Shown one piece after another: positions 37,401-46,080 of a DNA stretch of 64,000 nt. The stretch comes from Alligator mississippiensis (Eukaryota > Chordata > Crocodylia > Alligatoridae). Within the stretch, counting starts at the first letter, position 1; every line of letters starts with the position of its first letter. The notes beneath the pieces are model-generated. The model was not told the DNA's origin and searched no databases. It saw only the letters and a program-made list of their open reading frames with translations. The position numbers were made by a program, and so were the translations under genes. The DNA lies in NCBI RefSeq assembly GCF_030867095.1, contig NC_081828.1:214117978-214181977 (forward strand), given 5' to 3'.

Positions 37401-40400
37401 CGAGACGAACTCTCCATCTCCCAATTGACATACCAATTGGGAATGCTCAGAAGATTCCCGCTTTCCCCTTTCATTCTTCCTTTCTCCTCGCCTGCCTTTA
37501 CGTCTCTCTCCTCCCAATTTTTCCTATCTATTAAGAGAGAGGAACTGAAAGCAACCAATATCTGTGACAGTAACTTCACTCTGCTCAACAGATCCAGGAA
37601 AGAGCAGCGGAAACACCCCTTGCTTAACAGCCCCGGTGAATTAGCAATGCTCCCCTCTTATCACTGCGAGCCTTACCTCCACCTTTTATGTCTTCCGGTC
37701 AAAGGATAAAATCCAGCTCTTGGGAGCAGCAGCCAACGGATCAGACAAGTGAGCAGGCAGAAAGCCGGCTGCATCTGCAAGCATTGTAAGCCTTAATTAC
37801 AGATTCGCCATTTTAAGACAGCCAATGAGCACCTTCTGCTGATCTTTAATCTTCTCCTTTGGTTTTTTCTGATCTCTCTACTCTTCTTATTACTAAACCT
37901 CCAGGCATGCAGGAGTCATGCCCTGGTTACTGGCAGCATATGCTTTCCACTTCAAAGCATATCCGGGCTTTAACACATGCAAACGATCAACTCCAATGAC
38001 CATCTATATGCAAACCTACCCTGCCTTCTGCCTGAACATCACAGACAGCGTAGCAATGCTTTTTATTACGACAGGGAAATGGTTTGCTATTTCATAGAGA
38101 ATCACAGAGAAGTGGGGTTGGAAGGGACCTCCAGATGTCACCTAGTCCAACCCCCTGCCAGAGGCAGGATCATCCTTATCCAAACTATCCCGTACAAATC
38201 CATCATCTAACCTCTTAGTAAAACTAGCGCCAACCCTGACACAACACAAGACATAACACCCTACCTTGCTGCAGCTAAAGCGGGGGAATCACAGAAGCCA
38301 ACATCCTGCTTCTATAAACGATGGTTAATAAATACTCAAGAGATCCCAGGTAAAGGGCCATTCCCCTGCTACAGAGGAAGGCAAAGGCCCCCCACAGCCC
38401 AATCTGACCAGGAGGTAAAATAATTCTGGACCCCAAGTACGATGATTAGTCTGACCTTGAGTGGAAAGGCCAAGGCCAAGACCCTCTAGCCAGGATCCTT
38501 CGACTTTAAGTCCCAGCAGAAGCACTGACACAGCCCAGTCAAAATCCCCAGTCTTGGCTGCACCCAGCGCCTGTGGGGAAGGCTTAAAAACACCCTGACA
38601 CAAGTAGCAGAAAGGGGAGGAGGGGGCAGACAAAGCCCAGAAGCCTGGGAAAGGACCACAGTAGAAGACATGCATCGCTACACGTAGATCATCTCCAACC
38701 ATGGCTGTCCAACCCTTCTCAAACATCTTGTGATGGAAAGTCCACAACTTCCTTAGGCATGTATCTATTCCACTGCCTTCCTGCGCTAACGGTGAAGAAG
38801 TGTTTCCTGCTATCCAGTCCAAACCTACTTCCCTGCAGCCTCAAGCCACTGGATATTTAATTCACCAGGGTGGGGTACAGCGGTGCAATGGACCTGCTGG
38901 GTCATCAAGTCCAGTCCCTGTGATCACAAGTGACCACGTAGCATAAGTCTTCCATAAACCAACTGAGCTGCATCTTAAAAGCAGCCAGATGTTTTGTCCT
39001 CCCTGCTCTGATCTGCTGCTTTGCTCTTTGTTCCAGCACCTGGCCACTTTGATGCTGAGAAACCCCCTTTTGATCTCCAGCCCGAATTCATGAGTGGTCT
39101 ATTTATACCCATTTGTTCTTGTGCCACCACTGTCCTTCAGCGTACACAGCTCTGACCCTCCCCTGGCATTTACTGCCCTAAGCTACTTTGGGACAGGAAT
39201 CATATCTTTTTTCAGCCTTTGCTTTCCTAGACCGACCAAGCCAAGCTCCTTCATAGTAGTTTGGGGCAGAAGGCACCTGAACAGATCATCTAGTCTGACC
39301 CCCCGCCACTGGCAGGAGCACACGGTGGGATCACACAACCCCAGACAGGTGATCGTCCAACCTCTTTGAATTTACCCAAGGTAGGAAGGTGACAGCACAG
39401 GTGGCAAGCCAGAAAACAGGCACAGAAAGAGTTAAATGCAATAAGAATAAGCTGAGAAAGATGACAGAGTTAAATGCAATAAACCCCGATTAGCCAGATA
39501 GCTTAGAGATGATAAAACTACTTGAGAGGAAGGACAGGAAAGGTTCCCTGGATCAGACATCTTTAACCTCCTTTCCTGTCGTTAAGATGTTCTCTATAAA
39601 TGCTTCACTCCCAGCCTATGAAGCCTTCAGATAACCGGTGGGCCACACTTCAACCTCTGGCTGAGGAAAGACAGCAAAAGATAGCTGCACGTTGCAAGAG
39701 GCAGGCTCTCTGCAGGTCTGGCCTTACAAGGGGTTATAGTGTTAAGACACGCTGGCTTCTCTTCAGGCAGGAGGAGCAAAACTGACTGTTTCTGACCTCA
39801 GCTGGGTCAGACCCTGGTCTGGTCTCAACAGAAGCATTCCTAAGATATGTCCAGGGATTAATAGATCTTAATACACTCCTGCCGACACCTTCTCACCTCC
39901 TATTTTGCCATTTTCCACTGTTAACTGGGATGCGACTGTAATGGTTTTTGGCTGCTACACCTCAATCAAGTGGAGAGATGAGCCACTGCCTCACGTCCCG
40001 CGAGCGCTTGGAACAGCAGCTTTCAAGAGACGTTCAGCGTGGGAGGGCAGCCCTACGATTTACAAAATGATGGGCTTCGAGCCCGTCACAGGTTCTCTCA
40101 ACCTGGCCGTGTCTGCGTGTGATCCAGGAGATACTGCACCAGCTCCTAGTTCCTGGACCACTACAATGTTTTATCCGTGCCAAAGGCCTCCAGCCATTCA
40201 ATCTTTCCCAGTGCCTAACACACAAGATCCTGGATCAGTCTGATTGCTGCATCTTCCACCTACTCAACTTGGCTGTGCTGGGATCACTCTGACCACTTAC
40301 CTGCCAGAGCTGCTTTCCTGTTCCCTTGCATCTGCTGCTCCGTCCGCCTGGCAGTGTAGAGAATTCGACTCGGATGAGATCAGGCTTTTGGTAAGTTTTT

Positions 40401-43400
40401 GGCTCCCAGAGCACTGCCCGGTACAGGAGCAGAGCAGAGCTGTGCAGCGCCTTGGAGAGCTCTCTGCAAAGGGGAAGGGAGTCAAAAGTGCTGTCTCCTT
40501 CCAACCACCAGCATGGCTGAAAGGGGATGTGAATGGGGCAGACCCACACAGCTGTCCTGTGACTGGTGCTAGTCTGGCCTAACATAGGATCATAGGACAG
40601 TAGGGCTGGAAGGGACAACTGGAGGTCCTCTGGTCCAGGCCCCAGCTCGAGGCTTCCCCAACTAAACCAGGCCGTACTAGTCCTGGTCTCACCTATTTAA
40701 AACTACACCGAGCCCACTGCACAACTACGAGACACCAAAAGTGCCCTAACCTGCCACAGATGAAGCAGAGGGATGAGGGCTGTCAGCGTCCCACTGCTGC
40801 AAGGGTTGCTACAAAGCATTCAAGAGATCCTTCTTGCTGAGTATCTTCTAGCAGGTGGCTGGAAAAGTTGGGTAGACAGAAGATGCAGCGGTCACACTGA
40901 TCTGGGATCTGGAACGTGTTAAGCATGGGAAAAGGAAGAGGGTCATGTCCCCTGCTGCAGAGGAAGCCATGCACTTATTCCCTGTATATACACACAACAA
41001 AGAGGAGCAGACCAGCAAGCTAGTGGCAACGGAGGCCAGCCCCAGCTCCTCCACAGGTGACACCATGCTTAAGTCAGTGCTGTCACTGGGGTGCCAGCTA
41101 TACCCCCAACAGGTACCAAGCAGGTGTGGAGAGAAGCATCCAAAGGCAGTGAAGTGCTTAGGACTTTACAGGGGTCCGCAGGACAGCTTTCTCCTTTAGC
41201 GATACAGGAAGGGCAACTTGGCTCTGTGCTACAAGCTTGCAGCGTGTTTTAACAACAAGCTGTTTCTCTGCACCTTCATCCGCGTGCTCCTGTTGCTCGG
41301 AAAAAAAGCCAGCTGGCAACAGGCCGAAAGGAAGCTAAGACCTCTGCTATTCATCTGCATGGAAAGCATGCAATAAGGAAAGGGCTCATAAAAACGGGTC
41401 TGAAAAGGATATTCACCCAGGCACTGCAGTCTGCTGATTGCACCAAGTTTCTGATGGGATCCTCGGGATCCTCACATTTAGCCACAGGGAAGGACAGAAA
41501 TTCAGGGGCTGTTTGGCCCCTGGCAAGGCCAGGGCTGGCACACACACTCAGAGCCATGTAAGTAGCTGCAAACGGACAGTCACATGCTGCACTCCCTGCG
41601 AGGGACTGCAGTAATTGAGTATTTCCTGCCTCCGCTGTTTCTACCCTGCTCTTAATCCAAAGGGGTAGAAAATAATCCCTTCCCCTCAACTCAAATAAGA
41701 GCCGCACAAAAGCGCACGTCAAATCTCCCAACGGCTGCTTTGAACTGACATCACGGGAAGGGTCTTTGGCACATTTCTCCTTCAAAGCTGCTTATTAAAA
41801 TGTTAATTAATCCTTTGAACACCTCCAGGCCACAGGCATTCATTATGATTATGATTAAACAGGGGAAAGTGCAGCAGAAAGGAGGCGAGATCTGCCCACG
41901 GTCACAAAAAGCGGCGTTTGGGAGTGTCAGTTCTAGATGAAGGTTCAGCGCCGCCGGCCTTGGAAAGCCTCGTCTGAACTAGACGCTTGAGTTGAGTGAA
42001 CTAAAATTGGTTTGGGAAGCATCTGAGTTCAGCCGGTGCAATCTCCCAATGAGCAAACTCGGAGATTCGCACGCTGCCAGTGCAGCAGGAGCAGCATTAT
42101 CCTCTAGACTGGGATGCTCGACCCCTCGCCCGTGGACCAAATCCAGCCCACGGAGCAGTGGCATCCAGCCCATAAGGCTGCCATAGGTCAGGAAATATGG
42201 CAGCAGTGGCAATTAATAACCCTCCACCCTTCCCCCTCCAATACATGGCTGGATCTAGCCTGTGGATGGACCAGGCACCTCCCATCTGGCCCATGGTGGG
42301 GGCAGGAGAGGAAAGATGGGTACCACTGATTTAGCCTAATCAGTCATCTGTAGGCAGCAAGTCCACTCTGAATTTACTCCTGCTTGCACTAGAGCAGATC
42401 TTTTTAGAGAGGGGAAAATCATCCAGAACGACCAAAGGGGAACTGCAGGGACATGGTTCCTATGATTCATTCCTCACTTGCCAGTCCCCATCATCGACCA
42501 AGAGGTAGACCGCAGGAACCAAGCACTGGTTCCCACTGCACCTGGCTGAAAGCACGCTGCCTCCGTATGGGTCCACCATAGCCATGCTTTGAGACATGTC
42601 TACTACCCTGCATTTCACTGATTTCATGAGTGCCACACCAGTGCTGCACTGTTCTAGTTTCTCGGGGCTTGTCTGCCTTACAAACGGTAGAGATGAAGGG
42701 AAATGAAGACGTTTGGGCACAGAAAAAATGCAAATCTTTGGCAGGTCTGGTTTGGATACCCAGATACTTCATTGTTATATGTGGCCATTCAGGACAAGCA
42801 TTTAACAGATGATCAACACCCTTCCTTCCTCATGTACATAGGCAATCCCAACCCCATCCAGGCAATCCCCTCCTTGGCCTTGACCCTCAGCTCCCCCTCT
42901 CGTTCAATCAGCCCCGTGCCAAGCCAGACACAGGAAAGAAAAAAAGCCAAGGGGAAAGCTCTGAGAAAACATCTGAATACAGTTCAGTGCAATAGAAAAA
43001 CACCTGATACACCCTCAAGCAAAGGCCAGTGTAGTCCCCTGCCTGCCCTTCTACCTACCGCTGCTAGCTCAAAATGGATGGAGACCTGCAGAGTCTGCTT
43101 GAGACAAAGGGCCACAGATTCACAGAAGTTTAGGCTGGAAGAGAACTTGTGAGATCACTGGGCAGGAAAGACTGTCGGGGTCAAATAACCCCAGCACGTT
43201 GCGTGTCCATCTACACTGTGACAGCAGAGAGCTCAGCCCTGGTGCCGAATCAATAAAGCCTGGCTACCCAACTCCACTCAACTTCCAAAATGAAGTAGCA
43301 TCCTGCTCCAGACCTGGTTTCCAGCGTGAGCAAGAGTCTCGGGGCAACCTCAGTATGCTGGGGAGTCCTGGACTCCCCTCACCCCTTTTTCCTGTGCTAG

Positions 43401-45804
43401 GTGTGTCACTCCATTCCTCCTCGCAGATACTGCGATCCCAGAAGTGGTTCAGCCTGAATCGGGATTAGCACACGAGAGAAGCAGATTAGGAAGGGCAGTT
43501 TGAAGGGAGTTGAGATGCAGTGATGATCACACCCGATGATAATAAGGCGGTCACAGGTCACGGCTTGGTTTCCCTGCTCCCTACTCGCAAGTGGCCACGA
43601 GACCTTTATCTCAGAGGAATGGGTGGGAATACAGAAATTTGAATCTGAAGCATATAAACTCCTCCACACGAAGGCACACGTGTGGGAGCGTGGACAGGTT
43701 CTGCAGGGCTTAAGTCCTCACCAGGAGGGAGTGAGCATGTCTGTGCATTCTCTGCTGCATGTAGCTGCTCTTGGTAACATTGCCCGATTGATAATACCCC
43801 CAAAAAACAGGTGCAAAGTTCAGAGGAACTTGCTTCAGCTTCTCTTGTACTTCTCTGGAGTTATCCTGGGTGTAACAAGTACATTCCCACAGGCCCTTTT
43901 CCATAGTGGATGCATGTGGAGCAGGGGAAGCAGCACTCATTGCCTCGGTGCTGCCAAAGAACAGCAAAAACTAACTGCTCAGCCACTGCTCTCCCTGCCC
44001 TGCTAAACCAACAGGAGCAGGGAGTGGCTCCGTGGGCTCTTCAAGGCAGGAAGCAGCGGGAGGGGCTGAGTCAGTGCTGAAAGGGAAGAAAAAGTTTTCT
44101 GGAGGGTCTCGATGCAAAGGGCGCTTGCTTTGGCTGAGGAGAGCCGAGATGGAGGAGGTGGCGGGGTGAGCTGTTCTGTCCCTGCACTGAGCTGCCTGCG
44201 TGTTTTGGGGGTGCACTCAAACACACCTGCAGAGTTTGCACACAGACAACACAAACAGTCACTGTTTGCTGTTGCTGGATAAAAACCCGGCAGCCCCAAA
44301 CACGTTGGTCTCTAAACACTGACTCGTGCCAAGGGACCCATCTTTGAAGCACATATATTCATAGATTTTAGGGTCGGAAGGGACCTCAATAGATCATTGA
44401 GTCCTCAATAGAGGACACATGTTAGGACAGAGCTCGCCATTCAGATGCCTCACCTGGTAAATAATTAAGCAGCTCCAGCTGTTCTCAGACAAGCACAAAT
44501 GCAAATGCCATCAAAGGACGGAGGCTGCTCAGGTGTGCTCTGGAGGGCAGAGAGGCATCTGACCAGCTACAGGAAAGGAGGGCTGGAAGGGACCCTCGGA
44601 GGCCGTCTGGTCCAGGCTCAAGGCAGGGCCATCCCCGACTAAACCAGGCCAGCCACACGTGTTTTTCTATAGGTTGGATCCAATACATTTCTCACTGCTT
44701 GAAGGGCGAGGAACCCAAGGCAGACGACCTTTGCACAGAGCTAAACAGAGTCCGGTGGTTTCACTTTTAATCAAGGTGAAGAAGGGCCTGAGCTTTACAG
44801 AGTAGCATCTCCCCTGCAGCAAGACCCATTTGCCCCCTAAACCACCAGAGACGTCCCCCCTCGTCCCGGGGCGAGAGGTACGACGTGCGCTAACTGCTGC
44901 CTTCCAGATGAGATGCAAACCAAAGTCCCCATCTTTAGAAATTAAAAGACGCCGTGAAGCTATTTTTGCAGAGCTGAGGCCACGCAGGCACCTCCCCGCC
45001 GCTTCCCTCGCTCGCCGCAGCAGCCTCCAATTGCTGCTGGGTTTCCGCCGCGCGGCGAGCGGCAGCCAGGCTTCCTGCCTGAGACGGCCGGAGCCGGGGT
45101 GCCGCAGCCTGGGAGCAGGGCGCTGCCTTTCGCAGCCATCGGGCATCCCCTGCGCGGGGGACAGGCCCCGCGACGGAGGAAGCAGGGGCTGCCACACCCC
45201 AGCCGGAGCCTGGCGCGGCCCCGTCCATCCCGCCCGCGGGGACTCGTCCCCGACACGCGGCGCGCGGCCGCCCAAGGGGGGGCCCCGGTGGGGTCAGGGA
45301 AAGGCGGGGGGGGGCACGCACAGGGAGGACAAAATAAAAGGATCTTGTGACAGATCGGGGGGGGGACCCCATGACTGGGAGCACTGGGAGAGGCTGGACT
45401 GGGAGAAGGGGGGCACTGGGAGGGGCTGGAGACCCTAGGACTGGGAGAACTGGGGGCACTGGGAAGTGCTGGACTAGAGACCCCAGGACTGGGAGCACTG
45501 GGAGGGGCTGGGCTGGGAGAAGGGGGGCACTGGGAGATGCTGGAGACCCTGGGACTGGGAGAACTGGGGGCACTGGGAGAAGTAGTAGAACTGGGGTGGC
45601 ATGGACTGGGAGCACTGGGAGGGGCTGGACAAGGAGAATTGGGGGCACTGGGAGGGGCTGGACTGGAGACCCTGGGACTGGGAGAACTGGGGGCACTGGG
45701 AGGGACTGGATTAGAGGCCCCGGGGCTGGACTGGGAGCACTGGGCGGGCGGGGCCGTCACTCACCCGTGGCCAGGGCGCAGCCCAGCAGCCGCCGCCACC
45801 TCAT
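19405..45804 (-). CDS. GUK1: Guanylate kinase 1, whole gene (8 coding exons incl. alternative first exon)
   Basis: Encodes GMP kinase, which phosphorylates (d)GMP to (d)GDP with ATP in the cytosol and is needed for GTP supply and nucleoside recycling. Minus-strand coding exons are 45765-45804 (upstream alternative start), 33750-33863, 30586-30627, 28218-28314, 24191-24329, 22711-22795, 21666-21751 and 19405-19440. All introns are GT-AG and all phases agree. From the ATG at 33861 the product is 198 aa, against 197 in human GUK1. Visible landmarks are the P-loop GPSGAGKST (residues 11-19), S37, R41 and R44 of the GMP site, Y53, E72, Y81, the core DVDMQG from D101, the lid segment [12 protein letters not shown] (133-144) and a basic KKAQGPKKS tail. 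These positions match the known GMP-binding residues of the family. Transcription starts in the CpG island near 45.8-45.95 kb shared with MRPL55. Introns hold many repeats, but the reading frame is intact. Confidence 0.97.
19647..19945. mobile_element. hAT-type element in the last GUK1 intron
   Basis: Termini CAGTGATTTGCAATC and AAGGTTGAGAAGTGCTG match the common CAGTGGTTCTCAA hAT end. Flanks ATTTAGAT and ATTTGAGG share only part of an 8-bp duplication, so the copy is old. Confidence 0.65.
20866..20965 (+). repeat. MIR-type SINE remnant
   Basis: GTGACACTGACTCC, then GGTCAAGTCACTTACCC and a CTCCCCTGCCTGCAAGAGGA segment. Confidence 0.55.
21666..21751 (-). CDS. GUK1: GUK1 exon 7
   Basis: Acceptor CCCTAG, donor GTAAGT. 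Encodes [16 protein letters not shown] followed by [13 protein letters not shown]. The IINDDL motif is the conserved adenine-side loop of guanylate kinases. Confidence 0.96.
21979..22164 (-). mobile_element. Penelope-like repeat with hammerhead-like core (GUK1 last intron)
   Basis: At 22085-22135 on the minus strand: intact CTGATGA, hairpin GAGAAC-TTGG-GTTCAT, then GAAA and GCTCATGT. The unit is bracketed by direct repeats CATAGGCATTTAG (21979-21991 and 22152-22164), 173 bases apart, either a target duplication or a tandem repeat. The upstream CAGAAGGCAGCGTAGATATG segment also occurs near 16335, left of the other copy. Confidence 0.55.
22711..22795 (-). CDS. GUK1: GUK1 exon 6 (lid region)
   Basis: Acceptor GGTCTAG, donor GTAAGT, phase 0 in and 1 out. 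Encodes [14 protein letters not shown] followed by [14 protein letters not shown]. This is the lid segment, whose Arg residues close over ATP and which carries the family signature RGTETEES-like stretch. Confidence 0.96.
22912..23088. mobile_element. Possible short hAT-type element in GUK1 intron
   Basis: CACTGGTTTCCAACCTG at the left and TTGGAAACCACCG at the right are inverted (13 of 19). No clear 8-bp duplication. Confidence 0.45.
23483..23605 (+). repeat. MIR-type SINE
   Basis: GGGACTCAGGAGACCTGGGT, then GAGTGACCCTGGATAGTCAC and CCTGTGTAAAATGGGGGGT, the tRNA-related, core and LINE-like parts in order. Confidence 0.75.
24191..24329 (-). CDS. GUK1: GUK1 exon 5 (core domain)
   Basis: The largest coding exon (139 nt). 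Acceptor CCCCAG after a pyrimidine tract, donor GTGAGT. Encodes [19 protein letters not shown], then MQGVKNIK and the [13 protein letters not shown] strand. D101 lies in the conserved DVDMQG motif. Confidence 0.97.
27169..27301. mobile_element. Inverted-duplication insertion with 10-bp target duplication (GUK1 intron)
   Basis: Flanked by ATCACTTCAG at 27159-27168 and 27302-27311. The insert carries arms of about 34 bases in opposite orientation (GTGGCAGAGGTGATGTCTTT against its complement, about 3 differences) around a loop of about 24 bases. The right half contains GGTCTAATAAAAGATATCAC, shared with the Penelope-like repeats nearby. Confidence 0.65.
27343..27460 (+). ncRNA. Hammerhead-like repeat relic, plus strand (GUK1 intron)
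   Basis: CTGAGGA at 27378-27384 is followed by a short stem region and TTCAAACGTGTGTC, then GCTGGTCCAATAAAATATAT. This is the layout of an abundant reptilian repeat whose consensus holds a hammerhead core followed by TTGGTCCAATAAAAGATAT. The core is degenerate, and the assignment rests on the order of parts. Confidence 0.4.
28218..28314 (-). CDS. GUK1: GUK1 exon 4 (GMP-binding domain)
   Basis: Acceptor TATCCAG, donor GTCTGT. Encodes DYHFVTRE...[15 protein letters not shown] with Y53, E72 and Y81, which contact the guanine and phosphate of GMP in the family. The last two bases (AG) complete a serine codon with the next exon. Confidence 0.97.
28679..28921. repeat. Long inverted repeat, 70-bp arms (GUK1 intron)
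   Basis: Left arm 28679-28748 and right arm 28852-28921 are reverse complements with 4 mismatches and no gap, separated by 103 bases. The inner ends carry the motif AGGCACCTAAA, and a third short copy lies at about 28660-28675. The GUK1 pre-mRNA would fold here into a long hairpin. It may be a terminal-inverted-repeat element or an inverted duplication. Confidence 0.9.
30255..30520. mobile_element. Short hAT-type element in GUK1 intron
   Basis: Begins CAGGGGTGTCA and ends TTTGACACTGTTG, which are inverted repeats. Flanked by GTCTGGAC and GTCTACAC, an aged 8-bp target duplication (6 of 8). It lies 66 bases from the GUK1 micro-exon. The interior is non-coding. Confidence 0.7.
30586..30627 (-). 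CDS. GUK1: GUK1 exon 3 (42-nt micro-exon, GMP-binding arginines)
   Basis: A 42-base exon too short to appear in an open-reading-frame search. It was found by looking for the missing segment between GFSVS and DYHF. The flanks are CTGCAG acceptor and GTCAGT donor, and the phases (1 in, 1 out) fit both neighbours. It encodes [14 protein letters not shown], which holds the two Arg (R41, R44) that bind the GMP phosphate. The EVNGK ending resembles the yeast enzyme more than human EENGK. It starts just downstream, in transcript order, of a hAT-like insertion at 30255-30520 on the other strand side. Confidence 0.95.
32158..32200 (-). ncRNA. Weak hammerhead-like relic (GUK1 intron)
   Basis: The minus strand holds GAGTGATCTTGGGTCACGAA, resembling the helix II and GAA box of the 16706 and 22085 copies. 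The CTGATGA box is not recognisable. Confidence 0.25.
33229..33288. repeat. Short inverted repeat (fold-back)
   Basis: CCCCTAAATTGAAACGGTGG and its near complement ending ATTTCAATTTAGGGG form about 28-base arms around a few bases. A poly-G run (33181-33190) precedes it. Probably a MITE core. Confidence 0.7.
33330..33610 (-). mobile_element. CR1 LINE 3' end (GUK1 intron)
   Basis: Reverse orientation: TTCATAGAGTGATAGGA, AGGGCTGGAGGGGACCTTAC and AAGTCCAGCCCTCTGC, then CACTTCTCTAGACAGCCTAT. Confidence 0.8.
33750..33863 (-). CDS. GUK1: GUK1 exon 2 (P-loop exon, canonical start)
   Basis: The acceptor CCCCAG precedes CC-ATG, and the canonical start codon is at 33861-33859. The exon encodes residues 1-37 plus one base, with the ATP-binding P-loop GPSGAGKST and ending in GFSVS. 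The donor is GTAAGT, phase 1. Reading upstream of the ATG stays open through intron sequence but is not exonic, because an acceptor separates them. Confidence 0.97.
34483..34590 (-). ncRNA. Hammerhead-like repeat relic, minus strand (GUK1 intron 1)
   Basis: The minus strand reads CTGCCGA, hairpin AGGGACTTTGATCCT, then GAAAGCTTGCAG, and 35 bases later TTGGTCTAATAAAAAGGTAT. The same order of parts as the 27343 copy suggests one family. The core is not fully conserved. Confidence 0.45.
34930..35115. mobile_element. Possible short hAT-type element in GUK1 intron 1
   Basis: Starts CAGAGGTGGGCAGTA and ends TTTGCACACCCCTG, resembling the termini of the 48865-49672 copy. No target duplication is evident. 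Confidence 0.5.
35679..35750 (+). repeat. tRNA-derived SINE head
   Basis: A-box-like TGGTTGAGCATCACGG and B-box GGTTCAAACTCC at tRNA spacing, with no acceptor stem. In GUK1 intron 1. Confidence 0.6.
38092..38440 (-). mobile_element. CR1 LINE 3' end (GUK1 intron 1)
   Basis: TTTCATAGAGAATCACAGAG, GGGGTTGGAAGGGACCTCCA and AACCCCCTGCCAGAGGCAGG. Shares over 300 bases with the copy at 60525-60865, so they are one subfamily. Confidence 0.85.
38690..38860 (-). mobile_element. CR1-type fragment
   Basis: CATCTCCAACCATGGCTGTC, then GGAAAGTCCACAACTTCCTT and GTGAAGAAGTGTTTCCTGCT match internal CR1 3' sequence in reverse. Confidence 0.65.
38880..39160 (-). mobile_element. CR1-type fragment
   Basis: TCATCAAGTCCAGTCCCTGT, then CATTTGTTCTTGTGCCACC near the right end. 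Adjacent to and in the same orientation as the two copies on either side. Confidence 0.6.
39240..39380 (-). mobile_element. CR1-type 3' fragment
   Basis: AGATCATCTAGTCTGACCCC followed by CCACTGGCAGGAGC. Confidence 0.6.
40580..40700 (-). mobile_element. CR1 3' fragment
   Basis: ATAGGATCATAGGACAGTAG followed by GGCTGGAAGGGACAACTGGA. Confidence 0.75.
42104..42334. mobile_element. Possible hAT-type fragment in GUK1 intron 1
   Basis: Opens CTGGGATGCTCGACCCC with a following GCCCGTGGACCAAATCCAGC segment and closes near GGGTACCACTG, both typical of old hAT ends. Termini pair poorly and flanks do not match. Confidence 0.4.
43108..43165 (-). mobile_element. Very short CR1 3' end
   Basis: CACAGATTCACAGAAGTTTA followed by GGCTGGAAGAGAACTTGTGA. 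About 60 bases remain. Confidence 0.6.
44356..44410 (-). mobile_element. Very short CR1 3' end
   Basis: ATTCATAGATTTTAGGGTCG followed by GAAGGGACCTCAATAGATCA. A nearby repeat of CCTCAATAGA suggests a small local duplication. Confidence 0.65.
44560..44670 (-). mobile_element. CR1 3' fragment
   Basis: GGAGGGCTGGAAGGGACCCT then CCCGACTAAACCAGGCCAG, the same subfamily as 40580-40700. Confidence 0.7.
44860..45330. promoter_or_regulatory. Second CpG-rich block in GUK1 intron 1
   Basis: A GC- and CpG-rich stretch about 0.5 kb inside GUK1 intron 1, separated from the main promoter by a minisatellite. It opens long frames on both strands (for example 44830-45438 plus and 44667-45275 minus). These look like GC-rich chance frames with no recognisable domain. 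It may be an alternative GUK1 promoter or the flank of the main island. Confidence 0.45.
45360..45745. repeat. G-rich minisatellite in GUK1 intron 1
   Basis: A tandem array built from CTGGGAGCACTGGGAGGGGC, GGACTGGGAGAAGGGGGGC and GGAGACCCTGGGACTGGGA blocks, with units of about 30-65 bases repeated imperfectly. The plus strand has many closely spaced GGG runs, which gives quadruplex potential. Both strands stay open over long frames (a [13 protein letters not shown]-type peptide on minus, GALGGAG on plus), as expected of a tandem repeat without stops. It begins only about 20 bases from the GUK1 first-exon donor. Confidence 0.85.
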
Positions 45805-46080
45805 AAGCGCCGCCGGCGCGGGGAGCCGGGATCCCCGAGGAAGCCCCGCCTCCGGCCCCGGCCCCGGCCCCGCGTGGCGTCAGCCGGCCGCGACACCCAC
45901 CTCCTGCACACGCCATCACCCGGAGACGCCGCGCGTGCCGGGCGGCGCGGAGTGATGACGCTGAGGCCTAGCGCGCCGCCCACCTCGAGTGCGGCTCGCG
46001 CTCCCCGGGCCCAACCACTGGGCGCGTGGTAGGTGGGGGGTACTCGGGCCGGACCATTACGCGCGGAGCAGGGGGGTGAG
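45740..46080. promoter_or_regulatory. CpG island, bidirectional GUK1 / MRPL55 promoter
   Basis: Dense CpG and GC boxes lie between the GUK1 upstream coding exon (minus) and the MRPL55 side (plus), with no TATA box. A TGATGACG element resembling a CRE/ATF site sits at about 45951-45959. A possible non-coding MRPL55 first exon ends at 46028 with donor GTAGGT. Head-to-head spacing is under a few hundred bases if both start here. Start sites are inferred. Confidence 0.75.
45765..45804 (-). CDS. GUK1: GUK1 alternative first coding exon (N-terminal extension)
   Basis: On the minus strand an ATG inside the CpG island opens 13 codons plus one base and ends at a consensus donor GTGAGT. Joined to the next exon, whose acceptor lies 2 bases before the usual ATG, it stays in frame and gives [14 protein letters not shown] followed by the standard MQGPRP start. 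The extension has four Arg, no acidic residue and a hydrophobic face, as in mitochondrial targeting peptides. Human GUK1 also has an isoform with a basic N-terminal extension from an upstream exon. Mitochondrial targeting here is inferred. The same exon could serve as 5' leader when the downstream ATG is used. Confidence 0.82.

Noticed and set aside
39400-39850. Possible terminal repeat of a retroelement (repeated GAGTTAAATGCAATAA)
   Set aside because: Only a short internal duplication was visible, with no defined ends or partner copy.
44667-45760. Long frames on both strands (202-266 codons) around the GUK1 promoter
   Set aside because: They run through CpG-rich DNA and a tandem repeat without stops. 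The PSAPSSP and GALGGAG peptides are direct read-outs of the minisatellite.
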